In this document: in pieces, positions 35,719-44,779 of the stretch
Layout: each line of letters begins with the position of its first letter
Position numbering within the stretch: the stretch's first letter is position 1
The notes under the pieces: generated by a model
What the model was told of the DNA's origin: nothing
Seen by the model: only the letters and a program-made list of their open reading frames with translations
Database searches by the model: none
Position numbers and translations under genes: made by a program
Assembly (NCBI RefSeq): GCF_040274945.1
Contig: NZ_JBEMAR010000002.1
Span: forward strand, 124,001 to 188,000
Direction of reading: 5' to 3'
DNA length: 64,000 nucleotides
Source: Carnobacterium_B sp040274945
GTDB taxonomy: Bacteria; Bacillota; Bacilli; Lactobacillales; Carnobacteriaceae

Positions 35719-36078
35719 CTAATGGTTGTAACTTATTTTAGTCCCTACAGATACTTCAGGCAATTCATGTGGCGATAAATAAATGCCGCTTTCAATTCGA
35801 TCATCTTCTGGAACTTCTGAAAACGAAAGGGTAATGTGTCCAATAGTATTCAAATTTTCATTTGCTAAACTTCCGACTGTTTCAATGGTATACACTTGTT
35901 CATCAAAAGAAATCGTGTCCCCTGATTGTAATTTTACTGTTTCTTTATCTTTTTCAAAAGACTGAATAATCGCTACAGTACGAATTTCCTCTGTAGCTTG
36001 CTCTCCAAATAAAATTATCATTGGATCTTTTTTGCTAATAGCATTTTCTCCGATTGCAGTTATTGTTCCAGTTAACAT
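35719..36078 (-). CDS. Glucitol/sorbitol EIIA-like protein lacking the phospho-histidine
   Basis: 119 residues from ATG 36078 (site AAAGG 9 bases upstream; ATG 36087 overlaps that site). It matches the EIIA-Gut fold: TGTITAIGENAISKKDPMIILFGE at the start, SGDTISFDEQVYTIETVGSLANENLNTIGHITLSF in the middle. In E. coli SrlB the phosphorylated histidine sits in CFIHCHG. Here the aligned stretch is AIIQSFE, with Gln39 at that place. No EIIB or EIIC gene is near. It therefore cannot be a normal PTS phospho-carrier and may be a regulator or sugar-binding relic. The gene looks healthy otherwise. Confidence 0.72.
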   Translation of the reverse strand: MLTGTITAIGENAISKKDPMIILFGEQATEEIRTVAIIQSFEKDKETVKLQSGDTISFDEQVYTIETVGSLANENLNTIGHITLSFSEVPEDDRIESGIYLSPHELPEVSVGTKISYNH

Positions 36079-36214
36079 ATTATCCATTCCTTTCTCATTT
36101 TCAAATTCTTCTATTCTTATTTTATTTTACCATATTCTCTCTTCTAAAGGTTACTAAATGGTAACTGCCCAATAAACAAAAAATTACTCATTCCGTTAAA
36201 AATGCTTATAGTGA

Positions 36215-36243
36215 TTGCTACCTGTTGGCGAGACTGGTATGAT
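36215..36243 (+). promoter_or_regulatory. Promoter of the TagF-like gene
   Basis: -35 TTGCTA (36215-36220), 17-bp spacer, -10 TATGAT (36238-36243), 39 bp before the start codon. Confidence 0.7.
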
Positions 36244-36281
36244 AAATTAAACTAGACTATCCAATAATGGAGGTGGATTTT

Positions 36282-38387
36282 ATGAATTCTACTACTAATG
36301 AACAACATTTAAAAATAGAACAAGCTGAAAAAATAATTAAAGAGCTTCGTCATCCATCATTTAGTATCACAAAACAAGATGATGACTTAGTTACCACTAT
36401 CACTCTAACAAAAGATATTTCAACGGAATTCAAAGAATTTTTCATATTACATAGAGAAACCGGAAAAAAATATTCTTTTAAAGCAGATAATACTAATGGA
36501 TTATCTACTTTCTCCGTTGATATACGCTCTTTTATCAAAAAACATGTTCCCGAGGATCCAAAAGAACACTTTGAATTTTATTTTACTGTTCGTTATATAA
36601 TAGACGGTCATGAAATCGAAAAAGATGAACCTTTATCTCTGAACCGTTTTACTCATTATGAATCCTATGGGTTGACGGAAGTACAAGATAGCGGTCATCA
36701 TCTTTATCCTTATTTTAGTCGTAAAACGCAAGGATTTTGTTTTACCATCAATATTCCAGTACGCAGTGTACGCTATATTCAAGATTCAAAAATAGATACG
36801 GTTCAATTGAAAAAAGACACACTAGCACTAACAGGTACAATTGTAACAAAAGCGATGCCTATTAATCGTGTCGATACTGTGATGGTGGGAAGAAAATTCG
36901 GCCATCGCCAAGTCATCCATTCGGATCATCAGCTTACGGACTCAACAGACGGAACACATCTCCATTATTATGATTATCAAATTAATATAGATTTAGAAGA
37001 GTGTGCGCGCGATTTTTTTATCAGCAATACAAATGACGAAGATTTTGATTTATACTTCGAATTGTACTTAAATGGATTTTTTGATCCAACTATTATTCGT
37101 GTCTCTAATCCCAGCGATGCAAATGCTAAGAAAAATTACACTAGTTTTTCTTATTCTTATGGAAAAAACACTAAGTTTTTAGCTCCTAATTTTACTGGAC
37201 AATCAAATAACTTTATTCTTTCTGTGACAAATTTTGAAAATGAAACTGTCGAATATATGAAAGAACTCCTCCCCTTTGCGCCTGTTTTACGCCCTTTTTA
37301 TAGTAATCGGGGTATTTGGATTATCGGTGAAACTCCTATGGAAGCTAAAAATAATGGTTGGGCTTTTTATCGTTACATGAGACAACACCATCCAGAAAAA
37401 GAAGTTTATTATGTCATTGACAAAACTTCGCCTGATTACGCTAAAGCTGCAGATTTAGGAGAAGATCACCTCTTAATTTATAAATCGAAAAAATACATTT
37501 GGACGTTATTAATGGCACAATTACTAATCACAACTGAAGAACCTTATGCTATCTTGCCCACACGTAATCCTTTGTGGTTAGATGAATTGAGCGCTAAGAA
37601 AGTTGTTTTGCAGAAAAATGTCCTTGGATTGCAAGATAGTAAAGCTAGTTTAGAATACAGTGCTAAGCGATTCAAAGCAGATTTATTTTTTGTCAGTTCA
37701 AAAACGGAGAAACGACTAGCGATTGAAACCTTAAACTTTCCTGAAGATAAACTTTCTATCACTGGCTTACCTCGTTTTGATGAGCTACTAAAGGATGAGT
37801 CTCTTTCAGCAAATAAACGTCAGCTGCTTATTTTTCCGATGAATCACGATTCTGGTTTGTACTACCAATCAGATGTCATTGAACATATGGCCTTATCGTT
37901 TATTTCACTATTAAAAAATCCTACATTTTTAGACTTTGTTCAGCAGTACCAACTAGAGGTTGTAACAGCTCTTCCTACTTCAATGCTTCATTATGTAGCA
38001 GCCTTTACTGACTGTAATTGTACTGTGTTGCTTCAAAGTCAAGAAGACATCCAACAGTTGATTAAAGAAAGCAGTCTTTTGATCACGGATGCAGATCCTA
38101 TTGCTTTTGATTTTAGTTTCCTACTAAAACCAGTTTTATTTTATCAACCAGATATTAAAACATTGGCTTCTGAAGTGCCGTTTAATTCAACCCATACTTA
38201 TTTAAATGAGCTACCGGGTGAAATTACAACTTCTGAAGAAAGTTTGATTCATTTGCTGGAACAAATCGGTATGAATCAATTTCAAGTTTCTCGTAAAAAC
38301 CAACAAAAAGCAGATGCATTGCTTTACTATCATGATACTCAATCAAACCAGCGAATTTATGAAGCGATTATAGATCTTCTTCATTAA
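36282..38387 (+). CDS. TagB/TagF-like glycerophosphotransferase with altered active site
   Basis: About 701 residues; start ATG 36282 with GGAGG 8 bases upstream. Residues 1-340 are beta-rich and I do not recognise them. Residues about 345-695 follow the CDP-glycerol glycerophosphotransferase fold: GIWIIGETPMEAKNNGWAFYRYM, VYYVIDKTSPDYAKAADLG, SKTEKRLAIETLNFPEDKLSITGLPRFD, and FDFSFLLKPVLFYQPD. The catalytic histidine motif (usually QHG) reads LQKNVLG (444-446 QKN), and the usual DYSS is DADP (603-606). Catalysis of polymer transfer is doubtful. No other wall teichoic acid gene is adjacent. It could be a teichoic acid binding or decorating protein. Confidence 0.65.
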   Translation: MNSTTNEQHLKIEQAEKIIKELRHPSFSITKQDDDLVTTITLTKDISTEFKEFFILHRETGKKYSFKADNTNGLSTFSVDIRSFIKKHVPEDPKEHFEFYFTVRYIIDGHEIEKDEPLSLNRFTHYESYGLTEVQDSGHHLYPYFSRKTQGFCFTINIPVRSVRYIQDSKIDTVQLKKDTLALTGTIVTKAMPINRVDTVMVGRKFGHRQVIHSDHQLTDSTDGTHLHYYDYQINIDLEECARDFFISNTNDEDFDLYFELYLNGFFDPTIIRVSNPSDANAKKNYTSFSYSYGKNTKFLAPNFTGQSNNFILSVTNFENETVEYMKELLPFAPVLRPFYSNRGIWIIGETPMEAKNNGWAFYRYMRQHHPEKEVYYVIDKTSPDYAKAADLGEDHLLIYKSKKYIWTLLMAQLLITTEEPYAILPTRNPLWLDELSAKKVVLQKNVLGLQDSKASLEYSAKRFKADLFFVSSKTEKRLAIETLNFPEDKLSITGLPRFDELLKDESLSANKRQLLIFPMNHDSGLYYQSDVIEHMALSFISLLKNPTFLDFVQQYQLEVVTALPTSMLHYVAAFTDCNCTVLLQSQEDIQQLIKESSLLITDADPIAFDFSFLLKPVLFYQPDIKTLASEVPFNSTHTYLNELPGEITTSEESLIHLLEQIGMNQFQVSRKNQQKADALLYYHDTQSNQRIYEAIIDLLH

Positions 38388-38405
38388 TAGAATGATTCCA
38401 ATCAT

Positions 38406-38445
38406 TGCAAAAAGACACTTTTTTTTCTAAAAAGTGTCTTTTTGC
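38406..38445 (+). terminator. Terminator of the TagF-like gene
   Basis: GCAAAAAGACACTTTTT and AAAAAGTGTCTTTTTGC pair almost perfectly around a short loop; followed by TTT. Confidence 0.9.
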
Positions 38446-38517
38446 TTTAAATCTTTAATCAGCAAGTGCTATACTTGAAATTGAAACCTGTTACATAAAA
38501 CCAAGGAGGCTTTATCA

Positions 38518-39576
38518 ATGAAAGAAACCATTTATTTAGGAACCTATACTAAAGGAAACAGTGAAGGCATTTATGAAATCATCTTAAACACTCAGACAAA
38601 ACAATTAGAAGAAGCAAAACTTTTAGCCAAAGTAGGCAATCCTACTTATTTAGCTTTATCAAATGGAAAAGACATTATTTATTCTGTTAGTAAAACGGCT
38701 ACTGGTGGCGGGCTTGCTGCATTTAAGAAAAAACCAGCAACCTCTTATGAAAATACAGCTACTTTTTTTGAAAAAACAAGCGAATTAATTGAAGAAAATG
38801 CTGCTCCACCGTGTTACGTCGCTTACGATGCCGATCGCTCATTAGTTTATACAACCAGCTATCATGATGGCTTTGTTTCTGTTTACAAAACAGATAATAA
38901 AGGCGGTTTAACTTTAACAGATGTTAAACAACATGAAGGATCCAGCGTTCATGAAAACCAAGAAAAAGCTCATGCACATTACTTGAATCTTACACCAGAT
39001 CGTAATTATGTCGTAGCTTGTGATTTAGGGACAGACAAAGTTTACACTTACAAAGTTTCTGAAGATGGAAAATTAGATTTAGCATCTACGTATACGGCTA
39101 AGCCTGGTACAGGTCCTCGTCACTTAGTTTTTCATCCAAATGGTAAATTTGCTTACCTTGTCGGAGAGTTAACGAGCGAAATTGTTGTATTAGCTTACAA
39201 TGCTGCTGATGGTTCATTTGAAACTCTACAAACGGTTTCTTCTATTCCAGACACACATACTACTTTCAATAGTGGATCAGCTGTGCGCGTTACTGAAGAC
39301 GGTCGTTTCTTGTATTCTTCTAATCGTGGCCATAATTCAATTGCGGTATATGCAATTAATGAAACGGGAGATTCTATTGAGCGTATTCAGTTGATTCCGT
39401 CTGAAGGAGATACTCCTCGTGATTTCGCACTAGACCCTTCTGAGCAATTTGTCGTCGTTGGCCATCAAAATTCTGATAAATTGACTTTATTTGAAAGAGA
39501 TGCAGAAACTGGTCTACTGTCTCTGCTTCAAAAAGATGTTTATGCTCCAGAATGTGTTTGTGTCGCATTTGAATAA
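38518..39576 (+). CDS. pgl: 6-phosphogluconolactonase, seven-bladed propeller type
   Basis: 352 residues of the lactonase family typified by E. coli Pgl/YbhE and B. subtilis YkgB. It hydrolyses 6-phosphogluconolactone in the oxidative pentose phosphate path. Blade repeats are seen in LATYTKGNSEGIYE-like start, AHYLNLTPDRNYVVACDLGTDKVYTY, GPRHLVFHPNGKFAYLVGELTSEI, and DGRFLYSSNRGHNSIAVYAI with the RGH of the active pocket. No signal peptide, so cytoplasmic. An extended -10 (TGCTATACT, 38468-38475) lies 40 bp upstream. Monocistronic with its own terminator. Confidence 0.92.
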   Translation: MKETIYLGTYTKGNSEGIYEIILNTQTKQLEEAKLLAKVGNPTYLALSNGKDIIYSVSKTATGGGLAAFKKKPATSYENTATFFEKTSELIEENAAPPCYVAYDADRSLVYTTSYHDGFVSVYKTDNKGGLTLTDVKQHEGSSVHENQEKAHAHYLNLTPDRNYVVACDLGTDKVYTYKVSEDGKLDLASTYTAKPGTGPRHLVFHPNGKFAYLVGELTSEIVVLAYNAADGSFETLQTVSSIPDTHTTFNSGSAVRVTEDGRFLYSSNRGHNSIAVYAINETGDSIERIQLIPSEGDTPRDFALDPSEQFVVVGHQNSDKLTLFERDAETGLLSLLQKDVYAPECVCVAFE

Positions 39577-39585
39577 CACCAAATA

Positions 39586-39627
39586 AAAACTAATCTGAAC
39601 CTGCTTATAGGTTCAGATTAGTTTTTT
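39586..39627 (+). terminator. Terminator of pgl
   Basis: AAAACTAATCTGAACCT paired with its complement around GCTTAT, followed by TTTT. Confidence 0.92.
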
Positions 39628-39753
39628 GCTTTTATCTCAGTATAATTTATCTCTAATTGAACTTATTTATTGTAAGTATTTTTGCGATATGTTATAGTTA
39701 CGTTATAGATTCATTTCAATGATCCATTTTTTGACGAGAGGAGATTTTATTCC

Positions 39754-40656
39754 GTGATTAAAGGCATCCATCATATCTCAGCTTTCACTAAATCAGCTAG
39801 GGAGAACCATTTTTTCTATACCTCTGTTCTTGGATTGCGTTTTGTGAAAAATACAGTCAATCAAGAAAATACAGCTGTACGCCATTTATTTTATGGAGAT
39901 TATCAAGGAAACCCTGGTACTCTACTAACTTTTTTTGAATTAAAGAATGTTGGCAGTGCTTATCCTGAAAATAATTATTTCTCCACAGTTGCTTTAAAAA
40001 TTCCTAAAGGCACGTTATCTTATTGGGAATCTCGTTTAACGCATTATTCAATTGAAACTACATTAGATCAGAACGAATCCTCTCTATTCTTTAAAGATCC
40101 TGATCACTTTGAACTCTCCCTAATAGAAGTTGATGACGTGATCCTATCTGAAAATGCGACTAAACATTCAGATATTCCACCCACAAATCAAATCATAGGG
40201 ATTTTTGAAAGTTTCCTTAAAGTTGAGCGTCCTGAAGAAACACTTTCCTTTTTAACCGATTATTTAGGTCTATCTTTATCGAATCAAAGTCATCGCGTTC
40301 AAATTGATCAGCAAGAAATTTTCACATCTGTTGCTCCTAGCGGAAAGACAACTTCCTCTCGAATGGGCAGAGGATCAATTGATCATATTGCTTATACCGT
40401 TCATTCATCTAAAGAGCTAGAAGAGATGTATCAAAAAGCAATACGAATGGGACTACCGATTGATCACTATGTTGAACGCGGCTATTTTAAAAGCTTATAT
40501 GTAAAAGAACCAAACAGTCTACGAATTGAATTAGCCATTGAAACTCCTGGCTTTATACTTGATGAACCAATTGATACATTAGGAACAATACTAGCACTAC
40601 CTGCTTTCTTAGAAAATAAACGAGCTGCAATTGAAGCTCAACTGGAGGATTTTTAA
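39754..40656 (+). CDS. VOC-family ring-cleavage dioxygenase-like protein 1
   Basis: 300 residues, GTG start with AGGAG about 10 bases upstream. Two VOC modules: MIKGIHHISAFTKSARENHFFYTSVLGLRFVKNTVNQ at the N-terminus and a second ending GRGSIDHIAYTVHSSKE...SLRIELAIE. The metal triad His (GIHH), His (IDHIAY) and Glu (RIELAIE) appears kept. It resembles the MhqO/MhqA group that opens hydroquinone rings. The next gene, one base later, is a paralogue; the two share the opening GIHHxxAxT...NTVNQ pattern. The pair plus a flavin reductase look like one detoxification operon. Confidence 0.85.
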   Translation: MIKGIHHISAFTKSARENHFFYTSVLGLRFVKNTVNQENTAVRHLFYGDYQGNPGTLLTFFELKNVGSAYPENNYFSTVALKIPKGTLSYWESRLTHYSIETTLDQNESSLFFKDPDHFELSLIEVDDVILSENATKHSDIPPTNQIIGIFESFLKVERPEETLSFLTDYLGLSLSNQSHRVQIDQQEIFTSVAPSGKTTSSRMGRGSIDHIAYTVHSSKELEEMYQKAIRMGLPIDHYVERGYFKSLYVKEPNSLRIELAIETPGFILDEPIDTLGTILALPAFLENKRAAIEAQLEDF

Positions 40657-40657
40657 T

Positions 40658-41647
40658 ATGACTGGACTAAAAGGGATTCACCACGTAACAGCTATTACAA
40701 GCAGCGCGGAAAAAATTTATGACTTCTTTACGAACGTTTTAGGTGTCCGCTTAGTAAAAAAAACAGTGAACCAAGATGACATTCAAACGTATCACCTTTT
40801 CTTTTCAGATGATAAAGGCAGCGCAGGTACAGATATGACATTTTTTGATTTCCCTGGTATTCCTAAAGGATCAAAAGGAACCAATGATATCTCAAAGACT
40901 TCTTTACGCGTGCCAAGTGATGCTGCTTTATACTATTGGGTCAAACGATTTGATAAATATAATGTAGCTCATAAAGAAATCTCAGAACAATTTGGAGTCA
41001 AAGTGTTGGCTTTTCATGATTTTGATGATCAACACTATCAATTGATCTCAGATGAAAACAATGTAGGTATAGCCTCTGGTATTCCATGGCATAAAGGCCC
41101 AGTTCCAGATGAATTTGCCATTACTGGTTTAGGTCCTATCTTTTTACGTGTGAAAAATTTTGACTTTATGAAAGAAATTTTGGAAAAAGTCTTGCTGTTT
41201 AAAGAAGTAGCTAAAGAAGGCAATTATCACCAATTTGAAGTTGGCGAAGGCGGAAATGGCGCGCAAGTGATCGTTGAATACAGCGCTCTGCTTCCTGATG
41301 CACGACAAGGTTATGGAAATGTGCATCACGTTGCATTTCGTGTAGAAGATCGTGCTGTTTTAGAAGAATGGATTCAACGAATAAACCAATTTGGGTTGCC
41401 AACTTCTGGTTATGTCGATCGTTTTTATTTTGAATCTCTTTATGCCCGTGTATCTCCAGGTATTTTGTTTGAATTTGCAACAGATGGTCCCGGTTTTATC
41501 GACGATGAAGAACATTACGAAATATTGGGTGAAACCTTAGCCTTACCACCAAAATTCAGGAATCAACGTGCTGAGATAGAAAAATTGGTTCGGCCGATAG
41601 ATACCGTTCGCAGTACAAAAATAGTTAAAAAAGAATATTTAGATTAA
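40658..41647 (+). CDS. VOC-family ring-cleavage dioxygenase-like protein 2
   Basis: 329 residues from ATG 40658 (GGAGG about 10 bases upstream); a longer in-frame start at 40631 lies inside the previous gene. N-terminal module TGLKGIHHVTAITSSAEKIYDFFTNVLGVRLVKKTVNQDD, second module with GNVHHVAFRVEDRAVLEEW and SPGILFEFATDGPGF carrying the last Glu. It is the longer, canonical MhqO-like form. The C-terminus adds a charged tail (about 300-329). Separated from the first copy by one base, so they are translationally coupled and may form a heterodimer; that is inference. Confidence 0.87.
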   Translation: MTGLKGIHHVTAITSSAEKIYDFFTNVLGVRLVKKTVNQDDIQTYHLFFSDDKGSAGTDMTFFDFPGIPKGSKGTNDISKTSLRVPSDAALYYWVKRFDKYNVAHKEISEQFGVKVLAFHDFDDQHYQLISDENNVGIASGIPWHKGPVPDEFAITGLGPIFLRVKNFDFMKEILEKVLLFKEVAKEGNYHQFEVGEGGNGAQVIVEYSALLPDARQGYGNVHHVAFRVEDRAVLEEWIQRINQFGLPTSGYVDRFYFESLYARVSPGILFEFATDGPGFIDDEEHYEILGETLALPPKFRNQRAEIEKLVRPIDTVRSTKIVKKEYLD

Positions 41648-41692
41648 AATCTATTTTTATAGTTAAAATTAACCCTTAGGAAGTGACTAATT

Positions 41693-42313
41693 ATGTTTCA
41701 CTATACAGCAGAACAATTAAACAAAAAACAGCAGTACAAATTTGTTAGCGGAAGTGTGATTCCACGCCCAATCGCTTGGGTTACAACATTATCAAAGGAT
41801 GGTTCAGTGGTAAATGCTGCTCCTTTCAGCTTTTTCAGTGCAGCATCCAATGAATTACCTTTATTAACCGTTGCTATCTTAAGAAAAGATGGCGTTAGTA
41901 AAGATACCGCTCGCAATATTCTTGATCGAAAAGAAGCGGTTGTACACATTGTTGATCAAACTGTCGTTGAAGATATGAATCAAACATCTGCCCCACTCTC
42001 ACCAGACGAAAGTGAGTTGGACCAAACAAACTTAACGTTGATCGATAGTCTAAGCGTACAAGTTCCTTCTATCGTAGAAGCTAAAATTCGTTTTGAAGGT
42101 GTCTTACATCAATACGTACCGATTAAAGATGAGCACGACAATATTGTAACGGACTTCTTTTTTATTCGAGTAACAGATTTCTTTTTTGATGAGACAGTCT
42201 TTGATCAAGAAAAAGAATATATTTTAACGGATAAATTAAATCCCGTTGCACGGCTTGCCGGTAACCAATACGCTACACTAAATGAAGAATTCACTATTGT
42301 ACGTCCAACATAA
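41693..42313 (+). CDS. Flavin reductase-like protein
   Basis: 206 residues of the flavin reductase-like, FMN-binding split-barrel family (RutF/flavoredoxin type). Key segments are SGSVIPRPIAWVTTLSKDGSVVNAAPFSFFSAAS and a C-terminal PVARLAGNQYATLNEEFTI. Such proteins bind FMN and transfer electrons or act as FMN-dependent reductases. It follows the two ring-cleavage-type genes by 45 bp with the weak site TAGGAAG. A role in quinone or aromatic turnover fits this setting. No partner monooxygenase gene is present. Confidence 0.85.
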   Translation: MFHYTAEQLNKKQQYKFVSGSVIPRPIAWVTTLSKDGSVVNAAPFSFFSAASNELPLLTVAILRKDGVSKDTARNILDRKEAVVHIVDQTVVEDMNQTSAPLSPDESELDQTNLTLIDSLSVQVPSIVEAKIRFEGVLHQYVPIKDEHDNIVTDFFFIRVTDFFFDETVFDQEKEYILTDKLNPVARLAGNQYATLNEEFTIVRPT

Positions 42314-42316
42314 ACT

Positions 42317-42361
42317 AAAAAAGAGTCGCTCAACAAGAAAAACATTCTTGAGCGACTCTTT
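42317..42361. terminator. Bidirectional terminator
   Basis: AAAGAGTCGCTCAA with TTGAGCGACTCTTT, 15-base loop, T-runs on both sides. Separates the flavin reductase operon from the convergent ABC exporter. Confidence 0.9.
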
Positions 42362-42373
42362 CTTTTTGGATTA

Positions 42374-44029
42374 TTATTGTTTTATTGGACGATTGCATTC
42401 ATGCAAATACAATAAGACTGTAACTATTAAAATAAATAGATTTATAATTAATGTAATGGTTTTGATTTCTAGTGGTAAAATGCCTACATTAGCTATCACC
42501 CCGAAAAATACAGTGATCATCATGCCGCCTAACATTCCTATTAAGCTCATCATACTCTGTTTAACAAGTTGTGTCTCATCCTGCCAGTCATAATAAGCCA
42601 TTCGATTTCCAATAAAAATGCCTGCTACTGCTGTAAATAGTAAAAAGCTAAGTGGTGTAACGATTACCAAAATTGTTTCAATGAAGCTCATTTTTAAAGA
42701 GATACTAAACAACAGTGAACAGATAATCGATGTTGGAATAGTAAACGTCAGATTGGTTAATAAATAACTGTCATACAGGGTCTTTGGAGAAACTGGCAAT
42801 GATTTGATCAACCAGACATTTTTCCCTTCTAATGCAAGTGAGATAGTAGCCGTATTCGTCATAGAAACCATAGCCGCAATGACATAACCAGCAACATTTT
42901 TTAAGATTGGAAAGTACTCAGCTAAATCAAGACTCTGTAGTATTTTTTCTGGCCCAATAATGAATGTACTAATGGCCAATAGAATTGCCATTACACAACC
43001 AACCAATAAATTTGTGGCAGCTACTGTTGACTTTAAGATTCGCATCAGCGTCTTTTTATACAATGCCAAAAGCATTCCCCTCTGACGCAACACCCCAATT
43101 TTATAATTCCCCTTGCTATTATGTGAAGTCAGTGCTGTGTTGATTTTTTTGTATTTTATAGACAATAGCTGTAAAAAGAGGAAGTACAAACCAATAGAAA
43201 CAACCGCAAAGATCAGAAAAGAAAGGGATTTCCCATCCACTACTGCTTCCTTGAACAATTTTGTGGGTAGGTATAATTGGTTCAATCGATCCGAAACAAA
43301 AGGAGCTAAGTTTGAAATTGCATCAGTATTTATGTTTCCTGTTTGTGAATCAATGAGTTCTCCAAACCCGAAATTCGTTGTTGAAGCAGCCATAAGAAAA
43401 ATCAAGAATACGACTACTAATCCGATAGAAAGGACTGTAGCTATTGCATTTGTGTATCTGAATTTAGATGAAATTGCTGTAATCACTGTTCCAAAAATAG
43501 CCGCAATAATAGTAGGAATCAGACTGACTAAAAAGATGCTGAGAAACCAAATAAGATAAGTTATAAAATCAGGCTGTTCAAACAATAAATAAGTTATTCC
43601 CATTGGAAACATAACGAGAAAAGCAATAAAAGTATTCCAAATATACATATTCAAAAAACGGCTGCTAATAATTGTCTTTACAGCTATTGGCAAAGACATT
43701 ATTAGATCATAATCACTAAAATTAAAGAATTCTCCATTTGATTTAAATAATGAAAAAGTTAAAGTGAGCAAGCTGCTGATAAAGATAGCAATACTAGGAA
43801 TTAGGTCTGTCATTCCTAAATAAATATAACCGTACGCCACCCCACCACTATAAGAAATAATCATAAGTAAAACAATGCCAATAGCTACGGCTACTGTAAT
43901 TTTACTATTTCTTTTACGTTTATCCTTTTCATAACGAAAAACATTCAGACCAAGTTGCTCTATTAATCTATTTTTAGCAAGAAGCCAACTTAAATTTTTC
44001 CGCTTTATTTTCACGTCTTTAGTATTCAT
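42374..44029 (-). CDS. ABC exporter permease, large (about 12 helices)
   Basis: 551-residue integral membrane protein with about twelve hydrophobic helices from about residue 48 onward. A short cytoplasmic N-terminus is rich in Lys/Arg. It resembles the putative ABC exporter permeases found beside an ABC-2-type ATPase in Lactobacillales (YthQ/ YtrC-like). The partner ATPase is 27 bp upstream. Residues about 92-122 (SNGEFFNFSDYDLIMSLPI) match the FNFxxYDLLMSLPI signature of this permease group. Substrate unknown. Confidence 0.8.
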   Translation of the reverse strand: MNTKDVKIKRKNLSWLLAKNRLIEQLGLNVFRYEKDKRKRNSKITVAVAIGIVLLMIISYSGGVAYGYIYLGMTDLIPSIAIFISSLLTLTFSLFKSNGEFFNFSDYDLIMSLPIAVKTIISSRFLNMYIWNTFIAFLVMFPMGITYLLFEQPDFITYLIWFLSIFLVSLIPTIIAAIFGTVITAISSKFRYTNAIATVLSIGLVVVFLIFLMAASTTNFGFGELIDSQTGNINTDAISNLAPFVSDRLNQLYLPTKLFKEAVVDGKSLSFLIFAVVSIGLYFLFLQLLSIKYKKINTALTSHNSKGNYKIGVLRQRGMLLALYKKTLMRILKSTVAATNLLVGCVMAILLAISTFIIGPEKILQSLDLAEYFPILKNVAGYVIAAMVSMTNTATISLALEGKNVWLIKSLPVSPKTLYDSYLLTNLTFTIPTSIICSLLFSISLKMSFIETILVIVTPLSFLLFTAVAGIFIGNRMAYYDWQDETQLVKQSMMSLIGMLGGMMITVFFGVIANVGILPLEIKTITLIINLFILIVTVLLYLHECNRPIKQ

Positions 44030-44056
44030 ACCTTAAAGTGCTCTCCTCTTTTTTTA

Positions 44057-44779
44057 TTATTCTTGATTCAAAATGTCTATAAAGATTTCCTCTAAAGAAC
44101 TTCCCTTTTTCTCCTTTAACATGTCTTCCATCGTTCCTGAAAAAACAAGTTTCCCATGATTAATCATCGCAACTTTATTGCAAAGTTTTTCTGCAGTATC
44201 CAGTACATGTGTTGAAAAGAAGACGGAACTTCCCTGTGCACACAGTTCGTGCATGATTTCTTTTAGTACAACAGCAGCTTTAGGATCTAGACCAACAAAA
44301 GGTTCATCTAATACAAGTAGCTTTGGCTTATGAATCACAGCCGAAATAATAGCAAGCTTTTGCTTCATGCCATGTGAGTAGGAAGAAATTAGATCTCCCA
44401 GATTTCCAGTGATTTCAAATAAATCTGCATATTTTTTCACGTTTTCTTCTCGAATAGCTGTAGGAATTTTAAAGATATCTGCTATAAAACTCAGATACTG
44501 AATACCCGTCATATGTTCATATAAATCTGGATTGTCTGGTATATAGGCAATAACTTGCTTGCATAAAAGCGGTTCTGTTTTCATTGAATGACCATCAATG
44601 AAAATTTCTCCTTCTTCATAATCAAGGATACCCACTATCGATTTGATTGTGGTACTTTTCCCAGCTCCATTATGACCTATGAAACTAAAAATATCCCCTT
44701 CCTCTACTTTAAGGCTGATATCATCTACTGCCTTTTTTTCACCTTTATAGGTTTTACTGAAATGATTTATTGTTAACAT
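44057..44779 (-). CDS. ABC transporter ATP-binding protein, ABC-2 exporter type
   Basis: 240 residues with all catalytic motifs: Walker A GHNGAGKST (about 36-44), Q-loop region, signature SYSHGMKQKLAIISA, Walker B LLVLDEPFVGLDP and the His switch FFSTHVLDTAE. The signature reads SHGMKQ, common in ABC-2-type exporters such as EcsA/YtrB. It drives the large permease encoded immediately downstream. The closest functional analogue may be EcsA (exporter linked to secretion and proteolysis), but no ecsC neighbour is seen. Confidence 0.9.
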   Translation of the reverse strand: MLTINHFSKTYKGEKKAVDDISLKVEEGDIFSFIGHNGAGKSTTIKSIVGILDYEEGEIFIDGHSMKTEPLLCKQVIAYIPDNPDLYEHMTGIQYLSFIADIFKIPTAIREENVKKYADLFEITGNLGDLISSYSHGMKQKLAIISAVIHKPKLLVLDEPFVGLDPKAAVVLKEIMHELCAQGSSVFFSTHVLDTAEKLCNKVAMINHGKLVFSGTMEDMLKEKKGSSLEEIFIDILNQE

